NCBI GenBank assembly: GCA_040007195.1
Contig: JBDTVQ010000221.1
Coordinates: 1 to 11,344, forward strand
Length of the DNA stretch: 11,344 bases
Reading direction: 5' to 3'
Origin: JAFLBB01 sp040007195
GTDB taxonomy: Bacteria; Acidobacteriota; Terriglobia; Bryobacterales; Bryobacteraceae
Shown: one piece after another, positions 1-7,053 of the stretch
How positions within the stretch are numbered: the first letter of the stretch is position 1
Layout of the letters: each line of letters starts with the position of its first letter
The notes under the pieces: model-generated
What the model was told of the DNA's origin: nothing
The model's database searches: none
What the model saw: the letters and a program-made list of their open reading frames with translations, nothing else
Program-made: the position numbers and the translations under genes

Positions 1-5
1 ACCGA

Positions 6-737
6 ATGACGCAGTTGCCCATGGTCCCTGACGAGCAGCCGCCCGCGCCCGACGCCGGTCACGAGACCGACGCGCTGGTTGCGGACCCGGAGAAGACCGC
101 GGCGCTGCAGCCGGCCATCCACGCCGCGCTCAAGAAGGTCTACGACCCGGAGATCCCGGTCGACATCTTTGAGTTGGGGCTGATCTACGACGTCTTCGTG
201 ACCGCTGACGGGGTCGCCGGCATCCGCATGACGCTGACCGCCCCCGCGTGTCCCGCGGCGCAGATCCTGCCCGGGCAGGTGCGTGACGCGGCCAAGAGCG
301 TGGAAGGCGTGGCGCGGAAGGCGCAGGTGATTGAACGGGCTTTGGCGCGGCACCGCGAGGTAGTCGACAAGCGGGACGCTGTCGGAATTCTAGCTGCAGT
401 GGGCGGATTTGAAATCGCAACGATGGCTGGCTTTCTGCTGGGAGCGGCGAGCGTGCGGCTGCCGGTCGTGGTCGATGGGTTCATTTCGTCGTCAGCGGCA
501 CTAGCCGCGCATGCGATCGACGGGAAGGTGCTCGACTTTCTTGTCTTCTCGCACCTATCCTCGGAAACGGCTCACCAGCGGCTACTCACCTGGCTGGGCG
601 TGCAGCCGCTGCTCGATCTGGAGCTACGGCTCGGCGAGGGTTCCGGGGCTGCGTTGGCGATGCCTGTGCTTGATGCGGCAATTGCGCTATATTCGCGAAT
701 GGCAACGTTCGCTGAAGCAGGTGTGGCGGAGGAGTGA
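6..737 (+). CDS. Chimeric SufT/MIP18-like N-terminus joined to C-terminal half of CobT
   Basis: Residues ~33-101 match the MIP18/DUF59 (SufT, Fe-S cluster assembly) family: the DPEIPV...ELGLIYDV segment and MTLTAPACP with the conserved Cys82. The domain stops before the usual C-terminal (VWDPPW-like) part. From about residue 101 the protein is the C-terminal part of CobT, nicotinate-nucleotide:dimethylbenzimidazole phosphoribosyltransferase of cobamide lower-ligand activation. Recognisable blocks are KAQVIERALARH, GGFEIATMAG (133-142), VVVDGFISSSAAL, SHLSSETAH and RLGEGSGAALA. Glu211 in the last block corresponds to the catalytic Glu of Salmonella CobT (Glu317). The N-terminal CobT half with the phosphate-binding GNTT region is absent, so CobT activity is doubtful. 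GC is about 70% before the join and about 61% after it. The frame is open to the window edge, so the true start may lie upstream. No Shine-Dalgarno is visible. It is either a real fusion, a pseudogene remnant or an assembly chimera. The domain assignments are strong; its status as a gene is not. Confidence 0.72.
   Translation: MTQLPMVPDEQPPAPDAGHETDALVADPEKTAALQPAIHAALKKVYDPEIPVDIFELGLIYDVFVTADGVAGIRMTLTAPACPAAQILPGQVRDAAKSVEGVARKAQVIERALARHREVVDKRDAVGILAAVGGFEIATMAGFLLGAASVRLPVVVDGFISSSAALAAHAIDGKVLDFLVFSHLSSETAHQRLLTWLGVQPLLDLELRLGEGSGAALAMPVLDAAIALYSRMATFAEAGVAEE
306..314 (+). other. Junction of the SufT-like and CobT-like parts
   Basis: Codons 101-103 encode Gly-Val-Ala. This is what a SufT domain would have here (…SVEGVA…) and also what CobT has immediately before its RK-x-x-VIERAL segment. 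The switch between families therefore falls on about nine bases that fit both parents, as expected of microhomology joining or of an assembler collapsing a short shared sequence. The GC step from about 70% to about 61% lies around this point. The exact base of the switch cannot be read from the sequence alone. Confidence 0.6.
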
Positions 738-763
738 TCCGCCGGGTATCCTCAGAACATCCG

Positions 764-769
764 AAGGAG
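764..769 (+). promoter_or_regulatory. Shine-Dalgarno AAGGAG that fixes the start of the PLP enzyme
   Basis: AAGGAG lies 9 nt upstream of the ATG at 779. The only competing start is a GTG at 734 overlapping the previous stop. It would put 15 non-conserved residues before the Tat motif, so 779 is preferred. Confidence 0.75.
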
Positions 770-778
770 ATTGTACGT

Positions 779-2008
779 ATGACCTCACGACGTGAATTTT
801 TCGCGGCCAACGCCGCAGCTTTGCTTGCCAGCACCGTTGCGCGCGCCGACACAAAGACTTATCCCTACAGCGAATTCGAGCAGAAGATAGCCAAGAAGGA
901 TTTTCGCGGCATGACGAAAGACGTGCTGCCCACGCCCTGCATGGTGGTCGACATCGATCTCTTCGAAAAGAACTTGAAGACGATGGCCGATTCCGCGAAA
1001 AAGTCTCCGATCTTTCTGCGTCCCCACGTGAAAGTTCACAAAAGCGTAGACATCGCCCGGCGTCAACAGGCGCTTGGCGCCATCGGCATTACCGCGGCGA
1101 CGATCGCCGAGTCCGAGTTGATGTCGGCGGGCGGCATCAAGGGCGTCCTGTGGACGAAGCAGCCGGCGAGCCGCAACAATCTGATGCGCGCAATCGCATT
1201 GACGAAGAAAGATCCCAACTTCATGTTCGTCGTGGACGATCCGAAGGTTGCCGACGAAGTGGAAGAGGCGGCAGGCGCGGCGAAGGTAAAGTGCCGCGTG
1301 GCGGCTTCGGTGTTCGCCGGGCTGACGCGCCAGGGCATTGCAAATGGACAGCCGGCGCTTGAGCTCGCCCAAAAACTTCATGCGTCGAAAAACATCACGT
1401 TCGAAGGATTCATGGCCTATTCCGGCAGCGCTTCGCACACCAAGGGCTTCGCCGCGCGCAAAAAGAAGACTGCCGAGGACCTCGCGGGCGTGAATGAAAG
1501 CATGGCCCTGGCGAAGAAAGCCGGGCTCCCGATCAACATCGTCAGCGGGGGGTCGACGGGCACCTACAACATGGACCATGAGAATGGTCTAACCGAGCTC
1601 GAATGCGGTTCCTACGTGTTCATGGATTCGATCTACAAGGGTGTGGGCGGTATGAGCGACGATAAAGTCTATACGGATTTTGAGAGCTCCATGTCCGTTT
1701 TGACAACCGTCGACAGCAAGCGCCATTCGGGCCAAGTGACCATCGATTATGGCAACAAGGCGATGCTGCAGCCAACGGATCAAGTGAAGGGCATGTCGTG
1801 GATGCAGGTGGAACGGCAGGGCGCCGAGTACGGGATTCTGCGGTGGAAGGACGGCGGCGGCGAACTCAAAGTCGGTGACCGTGCGGAGATTTACTGCAGT
1901 AACCTCGACATGAGCACGAATTGCTACGACCGCTACTACATCGCCAAGGGAAACGACATTGTCGATGTCTGGCCGATTATGGGACGTAGCGGCGCCGCTC
2001 AGCGGTAA
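779..2008 (+). CDS. Tat-exported PLP enzyme, D-threonine aldolase/D-serine dehydratase-like
   Basis: This 409-residue protein is a fold-type III (alanine racemase-like barrel) PLP enzyme of the D-threonine aldolase/D-serine dehydratase group. Residues 1-24 are a Tat leader (SRREFF, then an Ala/Leu-rich stretch ending near ARA), so the folded, cofactor-loaded enzyme is probably exported. LPTPCMVVDID (50-60) opens the barrel. RPHVKVHK (81-88) carries the likely PLP lysine, K85. SGGSTGT (256-262) fits the phosphate-binding loop, and ELECGSYVFMD (273-283) is typical of the family. In the C-terminal domain, the H-x-D or H-x-C metal pair of characterised members appears as N375-L-D377, so the His ligand seems replaced. 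The DVG.R block is also degenerate (SVFAGLTRQG, 177-186). The substrate cannot be named; beta-hydroxy-D-amino acids are the family guess. The gene starts 41 nt after the chimeric frame and its tail overlaps the convergent hydrolase gene by 10 nt. Confidence 0.88.
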   Translation: MTSRREFFAANAAALLASTVARADTKTYPYSEFEQKIAKKDFRGMTKDVLPTPCMVVDIDLFEKNLKTMADSAKKSPIFLRPHVKVHKSVDIARRQQALGAIGITAATIAESELMSAGGIKGVLWTKQPASRNNLMRAIALTKKDPNFMFVVDDPKVADEVEEAAGAAKVKCRVAASVFAGLTRQGIANGQPALELAQKLHASKNITFEGFMAYSGSASHTKGFAARKKKTAEDLAGVNESMALAKKAGLPINIVSGGSTGTYNMDHENGLTELECGSYVFMDSIYKGVGGMSDDKVYTDFESSMSVLTTVDSKRHSGQVTIDYGNKAMLQPTDQVKGMSWMQVERQGAEYGILRWKDGGGELKVGDRAEIYCSNLDMSTNCYDRYYIAKGNDIVDVWPIMGRSGAAQR

Positions 2009-3981
2009 AGAACTATCAGCTCATAGTCATTAAAGGGCGGCACCGTGAACTCTACGGTGTCGCTGACTCGTGTCAGCGGGACGACTTTGCCAGACCTTAT
2101 GGCGCGGGCGCGTGTGAACCTGCCAGAGAGATTCACCCGGAAGGCATCCATCGGCACAGGTTGGAAATAGCCGGTTTGCGACGTGCCGCTGAGGTTGATG
2201 AGGTGCAGCAGCGAACGGCCCTTCTCCTTTTGCTCCATAAACGACATCTCAACGAGCGGATGGGCACTGGTTTCAATTTGACGGCGCGGATGGAGAAACC
2301 GCACGAGGTCGCGGAAAAGACCGGCATGCGAGGGAAGACTAAGACGGTAGTAGATGGCCGCAAGATTCCAGGGCAGCCAGATCACAGTTCCCTTCCCTAT
2401 CTCACGCCTAACGATGGCGGGCGTGTCGGTGTCGTGCATATCGATATGCACGAACTCGGGCGGCCCGAACATGGACGGCGGAATGAGCGTGAGTTGCGCG
2501 GGCTCGGTGGCGGTCACTTCGGTAAAGGGACCGGTCAGCATCAGCAGATCCGTGTTGCGGAGCGCTTCGAACTTCGCGCGGTCGCGAATGCGGATGTAGC
2601 CGCGCAGGTCGGGCGTGGTGCGGACAACGGGGGCAACGTCGAACTCCGGTGGAGTCGCGTCGAGGATCAGAACCTTGCCGCCGGCTTCGGCGTACTGTTT
2701 GAGTTCGGGCGGAGCCCAGTTCGTGGCGACGACGAGGTCGTAGTTGCGCTTCCCAAGCCAGTCCATGTTGTCGGACACGGCGAAGGGGATGTGGCCTTCG
2801 CTCAACAGGCGAAACGCCCCTCGGTACGATTCTTCGCTATAGGTACGGCCCGTGTTGGCGGGGGCGCCGAGCAGCAACACCCGCGCGGCGCTGGTTTGGC
2901 CAATGTAGTATTGCTCGTCGTCGGCTATGCGCTGGAAGATGGGCTTGACGGCTTCGAGCGCCTTTCGATCTTGTAAATCGAGCGTGCCGTTCACTTCAAA
3001 GGTCAGCGCGCCGCCGTGAGCGACATTCTGCCACGAGCGCAGCTCAATTTCGCCTGCCGGAACGGTGGCAAAGCGCCACCAGTAGTCGACGAATTGCATA
3101 TTCAGGTTGACGGCCATCTTGTTTGGCTGGCTATTTCGGGCACGATTGACCCGGTCGCTTGCAGAGTAGGGCCAAAGCGGCAACGGGCGCGCCAGGGCGG
3201 TGTTGGACTCCGACATGATCCCGTCGCTAAATTCCTGGATGTAGTTGAAGTAGCCGGCCTTTGGGCGCTTGGCGTGAATAAGATCGCCGATGGCGGCGGC
3301 GACTTCGCGCGAAGCCGAAAACATGAACTTGCGATAGTCGTCGTCAGAGGTGTCGGGAACAGGTTTGCCGAACTTCTCTTTGTAGAGACGCTGGCAGGAG
3401 TCGCAGTGGCACAGGCCAACGTAGTTGCCGCTGTAGTCGCGCGACTGGTTGCCAAACATATTGAAGAAGAGGCCGTCGACGTCGAACTTCTCGAGGCCTT
3501 CGGTGAGGATCTTCATGGCCTGCGAGCGATAGTAGCCGCCGTTGATACAGGTGGAGTAGAGGCCGTTGTAGACCACGGGTTCGCCGCTGCCCTGGCGAAA
3601 GAACCATTCGGGATGAGCGTCGAAAACAGCCTTTGACGTTTTGCTGAGGTCGTAACGGCCGACGACGCGAATCTTGCGGGCGTGGGCTTCGCGGACGACG
3701 TCGCCGAACATGTCGCGGCCAGGCGGCAGGTCCGGGCTGGGGTAGTGGAATTCAGTTTGCGTCGGATAGTAGGCGACTATGCCTCCCATGCTCATGAGCA
3801 CTACGTTTGCACGCATGTCGGCGAGCTGTTGCGCGAGCCGCGCGGCATCGAGCGCGGCGTCGGTCTGGCGGAGGTTGGTTTGGACCCATCGGATCGGTTC
3901 GGTCATCCACCAACCCGGCCGCGAGGGGGATTGGGCCTGTGCCGCCGCAACCAGGCAGGCGCACAGCGTGAAGGCCTTCAT
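1999..3981 (-). CDS. Secreted GHL6-type glycoside hydrolase-like protein (Sec signal)
   Basis: This 660-residue protein resembles 'hypothetical glycosyl hydrolase 6' (GHL6) proteins: an N-terminal TIM-barrel-like domain (~28-250) followed by a beta-galactosidase-trimerisation/GATase-like domain (~365-450) and a C-terminal beta-rich region. A Sec-type signal occupies about residues 1-17 (…VAAAQAQ), so it is periplasmic or secreted. Visible family blocks are GGIVAYYPT (66-74), AHARKIRVVGRYDLSK (99-114), HPEWF (123-127), DGLFFN (169-174) and CHCDSCQRLYKEKFG (191-205), whose Cys-x-Cys-x2-Cys pattern is typical of the group. It is the last gene of the minus-strand operon. Its ATG overlaps the stop of the upstream paralogue by 4 nt (ATGA), with a GGTGGA Shine-Dalgarno about 7 nt away, so translational coupling is likely. 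Some GHL6-like proteins relate to GH29/GH151 fucosidases, but no substrate can be assigned here. The position where I expect an acidic residue at the end of the DGLFF strand is Asn. Confidence 0.83.
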   Translation of the reverse strand: MKAFTLCACLVAAAQAQSPSRPGWWMTEPIRWVQTNLRQTDAALDAARLAQQLADMRANVVLMSMGGIVAYYPTQTEFHYPSPDLPPGRDMFGDVVREAHARKIRVVGRYDLSKTSKAVFDAHPEWFFRQGSGEPVVYNGLYSTCINGGYYRSQAMKILTEGLEKFDVDGLFFNMFGNQSRDYSGNYVGLCHCDSCQRLYKEKFGKPVPDTSDDDYRKFMFSASREVAAAIGDLIHAKRPKAGYFNYIQEFSDGIMSESNTALARPLPLWPYSASDRVNRARNSQPNKMAVNLNMQFVDYWWRFATVPAGEIELRSWQNVAHGGALTFEVNGTLDLQDRKALEAVKPIFQRIADDEQYYIGQTSAARVLLLGAPANTGRTYSEESYRGAFRLLSEGHIPFAVSDNMDWLGKRNYDLVVATNWAPPELKQYAEAGGKVLILDATPPEFDVAPVVRTTPDLRGYIRIRDRAKFEALRNTDLLMLTGPFTEVTATEPAQLTLIPPSMFGPPEFVHIDMHDTDTPAIVRREIGKGTVIWLPWNLAAIYYRLSLPSHAGLFRDLVRFLHPRRQIETSAHPLVEMSFMEQKEKGRSLLHLINLSGTSQTGYFQPVPMDAFRVNLSGRFTRARAIRSGKVVPLTRVSDTVEFTVPPFNDYELIVLYR

Positions 3982-6152
3982 ACCAGATCCACCGCAACCA
4001 CTTCGTGCACACCTATGGGCGGAACGTCGACGCTAACGACGCCTTTCGCGATCCGATGCGCGGCCATTTTTGCGCTCACGAGGAACGTCACCTTACGGAC
4101 GCGCTTTCCTTCGGGGACGAGGATCCGGACCTGTTGGGGAGGTGAGGGGATGATCTCGCGCACGGGTCCTTTCATCATCATTGGGTTGGTCAGGTTCACC
4201 AGGTGTGCGGCAAGCGATTCCTTCTGCTGCCAGAGGGAAACATCGAGGATGCCGCTGCCTTCGACGATGAGCGGCTGCTCCTCGTCGTGGGCCCATGCGA
4301 CAGCGTTGCGGAGAAGCTGGCCGTGGTCCGGTGCAAGAACCTCCCAGAAAGTCCGATCGAGATCGAAAGGAAAATACACGACTCGGCCGCGGCCACGCTG
4401 GCGTATATAGACGCCGGGCGTGTCCGTTCGCGGCACGCGCGCGTAAACCTGTTCCATCGGAAGATCGGGGTAGGACGGCACCAACGTGAGCGGCGTCGAG
4501 TCGACTGGCGAAGTGGGCTTCGCGCGAACCCATGCGGCGCCGTTAATGATACGCGTGGCATCTTCAAGGCCGCGGACGAGCGGATGGAATTTACCGGTGC
4601 GGGAGTCTTTGTCGATGTTCAGGTAGGAGTTTTGAAGACGGTTGTCGACGGCGCCGTCGAACGATGCACCAAAGAGTGCAGCGAGTCCGAAATCCTTTCG
4701 GCGTACGCCCCACTCGTTATAAAGCGACGTTTCGTGCGTGGCTACTAGGTTTCCGCCGCGTTCGACGAATTGCGACAGTTGGCGGCACTGAACATCGGAG
4801 AGGGCGGCGATGTTGGGGAGGATGAGCGTGCGATAAGGAGAGAGGTGATCAGCGTCCAGAAGCAGGTCGTGGACCATATCGAACGGGATGCGCGCTTCGA
4901 TCAGTGCCTGATAGTATCCGAGAGCGTGGTCCTCGACCTTAGCTCGAGCGCGTTCGCCGCCGTAGAAATTGGCCGTCTGCTGCGAATAGACGATGGCGAC
5001 TCGGGCCAGCGACCGCTCATTGCGAAGGTAGCGCTCGTTCTTATAGTGCCAGCCGTAGATTTCCTCGATGACCTTGATCCAACGGTGATCGATGATTTTG
5101 CCGTTGAACTTGGTGAACCACGGCCGGAGATTGTGAGCGATGCCGTCAGCCACCCAGAGCCGTATTTCGCCGGCACTTTGGACAGAATCCTTCCAGCGGT
5201 ATTGTTCCTCGACGCCCATGCTGAAAATGCCGGCGATGGCTTTGTGGCCGAGAGTAGCGCCGTATTCTTTCCCGTTTTTCCCATTGGTCCAGGGCGGCAT
5301 CAGTCCCCTGCGGGCCTGGCGGTCGGCAAAGAGTGTGGGCGCAAGTTCGCCGATCGTCTTCATGTCGAGATCGCTCAGAGCGCCGCCCCCGGCGTTTGCA
5401 ATGAAGCTGGCATTGGGGTTGATCTTCTTAATTTCGGCGTCCCATAGACGCCACAGTTTGAACAGGCGCACCTGGCGCCAAACGATGTACTGGCGGCGCG
5501 CTTCGTTCTGCGGGTTTGCCGTGCGGGGGAGGTCGAGGCCGGAATATTTCTTGAAGTTCGCCTGGCAATGCTGGCAGTAACACATGCCGGAGCCGTCCCA
5601 GCGATTGCTGAAGATCCCATCGAGCCGGTAGAGCGACATGATCTCGCGGGTCACATCGGTCATGAACTCGAAGTTGTAGGGACCAAGGCCACACGTCACC
5701 CAAAGTGCCGGGTCGGCCCAGTGGCGGCGCGGTTTGCCGTTAGCCTCGACAGCAATCCAATCGGGGTGCGCGTCGTAAACATCTTGGTGAGCCGCGTGGG
5801 GATCGGTGCGGCCGACGACGTTCATCCCCAACTTTCGGCATCCGGCGACGAGTTCGCCAAAACTGTCGCGGCCGCCGAGATACTTACTGCGATAGTGGAG
5901 CGGGACCTTGGTCGGATAGTAGGCCACACATCCACCGGCGGACAGGCAAGCGGCGTCCGAGTGCGTGCGCTTGAAGTAGTCGAGCCAAAAGGCGGGATCG
6001 TAGTTGCCGGGATCGTCTTCGACCAGAGTGAGTTGGGCCCAGCGCATGGGGCGACCGTACCAGTTAGCGCTGGCACTGGGCATGGTTTGCGGTGCAGCTG
6101 TCGAGGCCAGAGCGAATGCCGATTGCGCAAGGAAGGTCCGGCGCGAGTTCAT
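3978..6152 (-). CDS. Tat-exported GHL6-type glycoside hydrolase-like protein
   Basis: This 724-residue paralogue of the downstream gene begins with a clear Tat leader (NSRRTFLAQSAFALAS), so it probably leaves the cell folded. Shared blocks are GGCVAYYPT (73-81), LGMNVVGRTDPH (108-119), HPDW (129-132), DGIFSN (178-183) and CYCQHC (191-196, the same residue numbers as in the paralogue). The middle domain at ~383-500 is a clear beta-galactosidase-trimerisation/GATase-like module. It runs VAIVYSQQT, YYQALIEARIPFDMVH, YRTLILPN, FVERGGNLVATHETSLYNEWG, then LFG. A beta-rich C-terminus follows. Domain order suggests an oligomeric TIM-barrel enzyme on an extracytoplasmic glycan; the substrate is unknown. 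The start codon lies 4 nt after the stop of the transketolase C-half gene, and the stop overlaps the next start by 4 nt. The Shine-Dalgarno is poor (only AGGG close to the ATG), so expression may depend on coupling to the upstream gene. The start is supported by the Tat motif at residues 3-8. Confidence 0.85.
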   Translation of the reverse strand: MNSRRTFLAQSAFALASTAAPQTMPSASANWYGRPMRWAQLTLVEDDPGNYDPAFWLDYFKRTHSDAACLSAGGCVAYYPTKVPLHYRSKYLGGRDSFGELVAGCRKLGMNVVGRTDPHAAHQDVYDAHPDWIAVEANGKPRRHWADPALWVTCGLGPYNFEFMTDVTREIMSLYRLDGIFSNRWDGSGMCYCQHCQANFKKYSGLDLPRTANPQNEARRQYIVWRQVRLFKLWRLWDAEIKKINPNASFIANAGGGALSDLDMKTIGELAPTLFADRQARRGLMPPWTNGKNGKEYGATLGHKAIAGIFSMGVEEQYRWKDSVQSAGEIRLWVADGIAHNLRPWFTKFNGKIIDHRWIKVIEEIYGWHYKNERYLRNERSLARVAIVYSQQTANFYGGERARAKVEDHALGYYQALIEARIPFDMVHDLLLDADHLSPYRTLILPNIAALSDVQCRQLSQFVERGGNLVATHETSLYNEWGVRRKDFGLAALFGASFDGAVDNRLQNSYLNIDKDSRTGKFHPLVRGLEDATRIINGAAWVRAKPTSPVDSTPLTLVPSYPDLPMEQVYARVPRTDTPGVYIRQRGRGRVVYFPFDLDRTFWEVLAPDHGQLLRNAVAWAHDEEQPLIVEGSGILDVSLWQQKESLAAHLVNLTNPMMMKGPVREIIPSPPQQVRILVPEGKRVRKVTFLVSAKMAAHRIAKGVVSVDVPPIGVHEVVAVDLV

Positions 6153-6156
6153 CGCC

Positions 6157-7053
6157 CTAGCTAATCACATTTGACACGACCCTTTCCCGGAGCGCTTCCA
6201 TGCTCATGCCGAATCGACCGAAGTAGCCGGTCTCAGTGGGTGAAACGGTGAGCGAGTGCCCGGTAGGAGCGGCGCTCTCCAGCTTTGTTGACCAGCCTTG
6301 TTGCATGGCTGCGCGGCACAATGAAGCAAAGAGACCGGAGTGCGCGAGATGGTCTTCCACAACTATGGCCCGGCCGTAGCGGGCAAAGATGGGCAGGAGC
6401 TCCAGGCTTTCGATTGGCGACAGTTTTTGCAGGATCAGAACGCCGGTTTCCGGACACTGTTTCCGCGCTTCTAACAAAGTGGCTGTCGTGGTGCCATAAC
6501 CTATTAGCAGCGGAGCGCCAGGATTGCCTTCGAGGTGGAAGAAATCGCCTTCCGGCGATTCAGGTAGCGCTGCCGATTTTGCGATGCGAATGTATGCTGG
6601 TCGCGCATCGGAGAGCAAGCGCGGCACAAGGCACGCCGCGTAGTTTTTCGACGACGGGCAGTAGATGTCGATATCGCCACCGAGCGCGGAAAGCGCGCCC
6701 CAATCATCCAAGATGTGGTGCGTTGGACCGAGCGGCGCGTTGTCCCAACCGGCCGAGGTGCCAAGCAGCACGACTGGGTACCGGTGGAGCAGAACATCGT
6801 TTCGAATCTGCTCGAACGCGCGGTGGATCAGGAAGTTCGAAATCGTATAGGCGAACGGACGGAATCCCGCGTTGATGAGTCCGGCGGCGACGCCAATCAG
6901 ATTTTGCTCGGCAATTCCGACGTTGAGGAAGCGTTTCGGATAGGCCTGTTCGAATCTCTCCACAAGATTTATTCCCATATCGGCGGTAAGGAAAAAGATA
7001 CGCTCATCTCGCGCCATTGTGTCGAACAGGGTGTCCAGTATGCTGTCTCTCAC
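6157..7053 (-). CDS. Transketolase C-terminal half (pyrimidine-binding and C domains)
   Basis: This is the C-terminal subunit of a split, thiamine-diphosphate-dependent transketolase (298 aa, near the usual ~300). The pyrimidine-binding domain shows TADMG (23-27), RFLNVGIAEQN (41-51) with the expected catalytic Glu49, and GTSAGWDNAPLGPTHH (98-113). The C-domain includes LLIGYGTTTATLLEA and AIVVEDHLAHSGL. With its N-half partner it should move two-carbon ketol units between sugar phosphates in the cytoplasm, or do so on an unusual acceptor. The start is GTG at 7053, overlapping the upstream stop by 4 nt (GTGA), with a perfect AGGAGG 7 nt upstream. Coupled translation fits equal production of the two subunits. 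Split pairs outside central-metabolism loci often sit in sugar or natural-product clusters, so the acceptor may be specialised. Donor and acceptor cannot be read from sequence. Confidence 0.93.
   Translation of the reverse strand: MRDSILDTLFDTMARDERIFFLTADMGINLVERFEQAYPKRFLNVGIAEQNLIGVAAGLINAGFRPFAYTISNFLIHRAFEQIRNDVLLHRYPVVLLGTSAGWDNAPLGPTHHILDDWGALSALGGDIDIYCPSSKNYAACLVPRLLSDARPAYIRIAKSAALPESPEGDFFHLEGNPGAPLLIGYGTTTATLLEARKQCPETGVLILQKLSPIESLELLPIFARYGRAIVVEDHLAHSGLFASLCRAAMQQGWSTKLESAAPTGHSLTVSPTETGYFGRFGMSMEALRERVVSNVIS

Noticed and set aside
734..778. Upstream GTG start (734) for the PLP enzyme, overlapping the previous stop by 4 nt
   Set aside because: It would add 15 residues before the Tat motif and has no ribosome site; AAGGAG at 764-769 fits ATG 779.
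785..1579. 264-codon open frame antisense to the PLP enzyme gene
   Set aside because: No recognisable family and composition of a GC-rich antisense frame; the opposite strand encodes a clear conserved enzyme.
1995..2005. CCGC-TCA-GCGG hairpin at the convergent gene ends as a bidirectional terminator
   Set aside because: The stem is only 4 bp, it lies inside coding sequence and has no T-run on either side.
3939..3981. Lipoprotein signal (LCAC at residues 7-10... of the Sec-exported hydrolase leader)
   Set aside because: The Cys comes too early, before a hydrophobic core; a normal signal peptidase I site after AQA is more likely.
2161..6164. Long plus-strand open frames (2161-2976, 3016-3636, 3682-4410, 4770-5447, 5568-6164) opposite the hydrolase genes
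   Set aside because: They mirror conserved minus-strand proteins, have no motifs or ribosome sites, and are expected in high-GC DNA.
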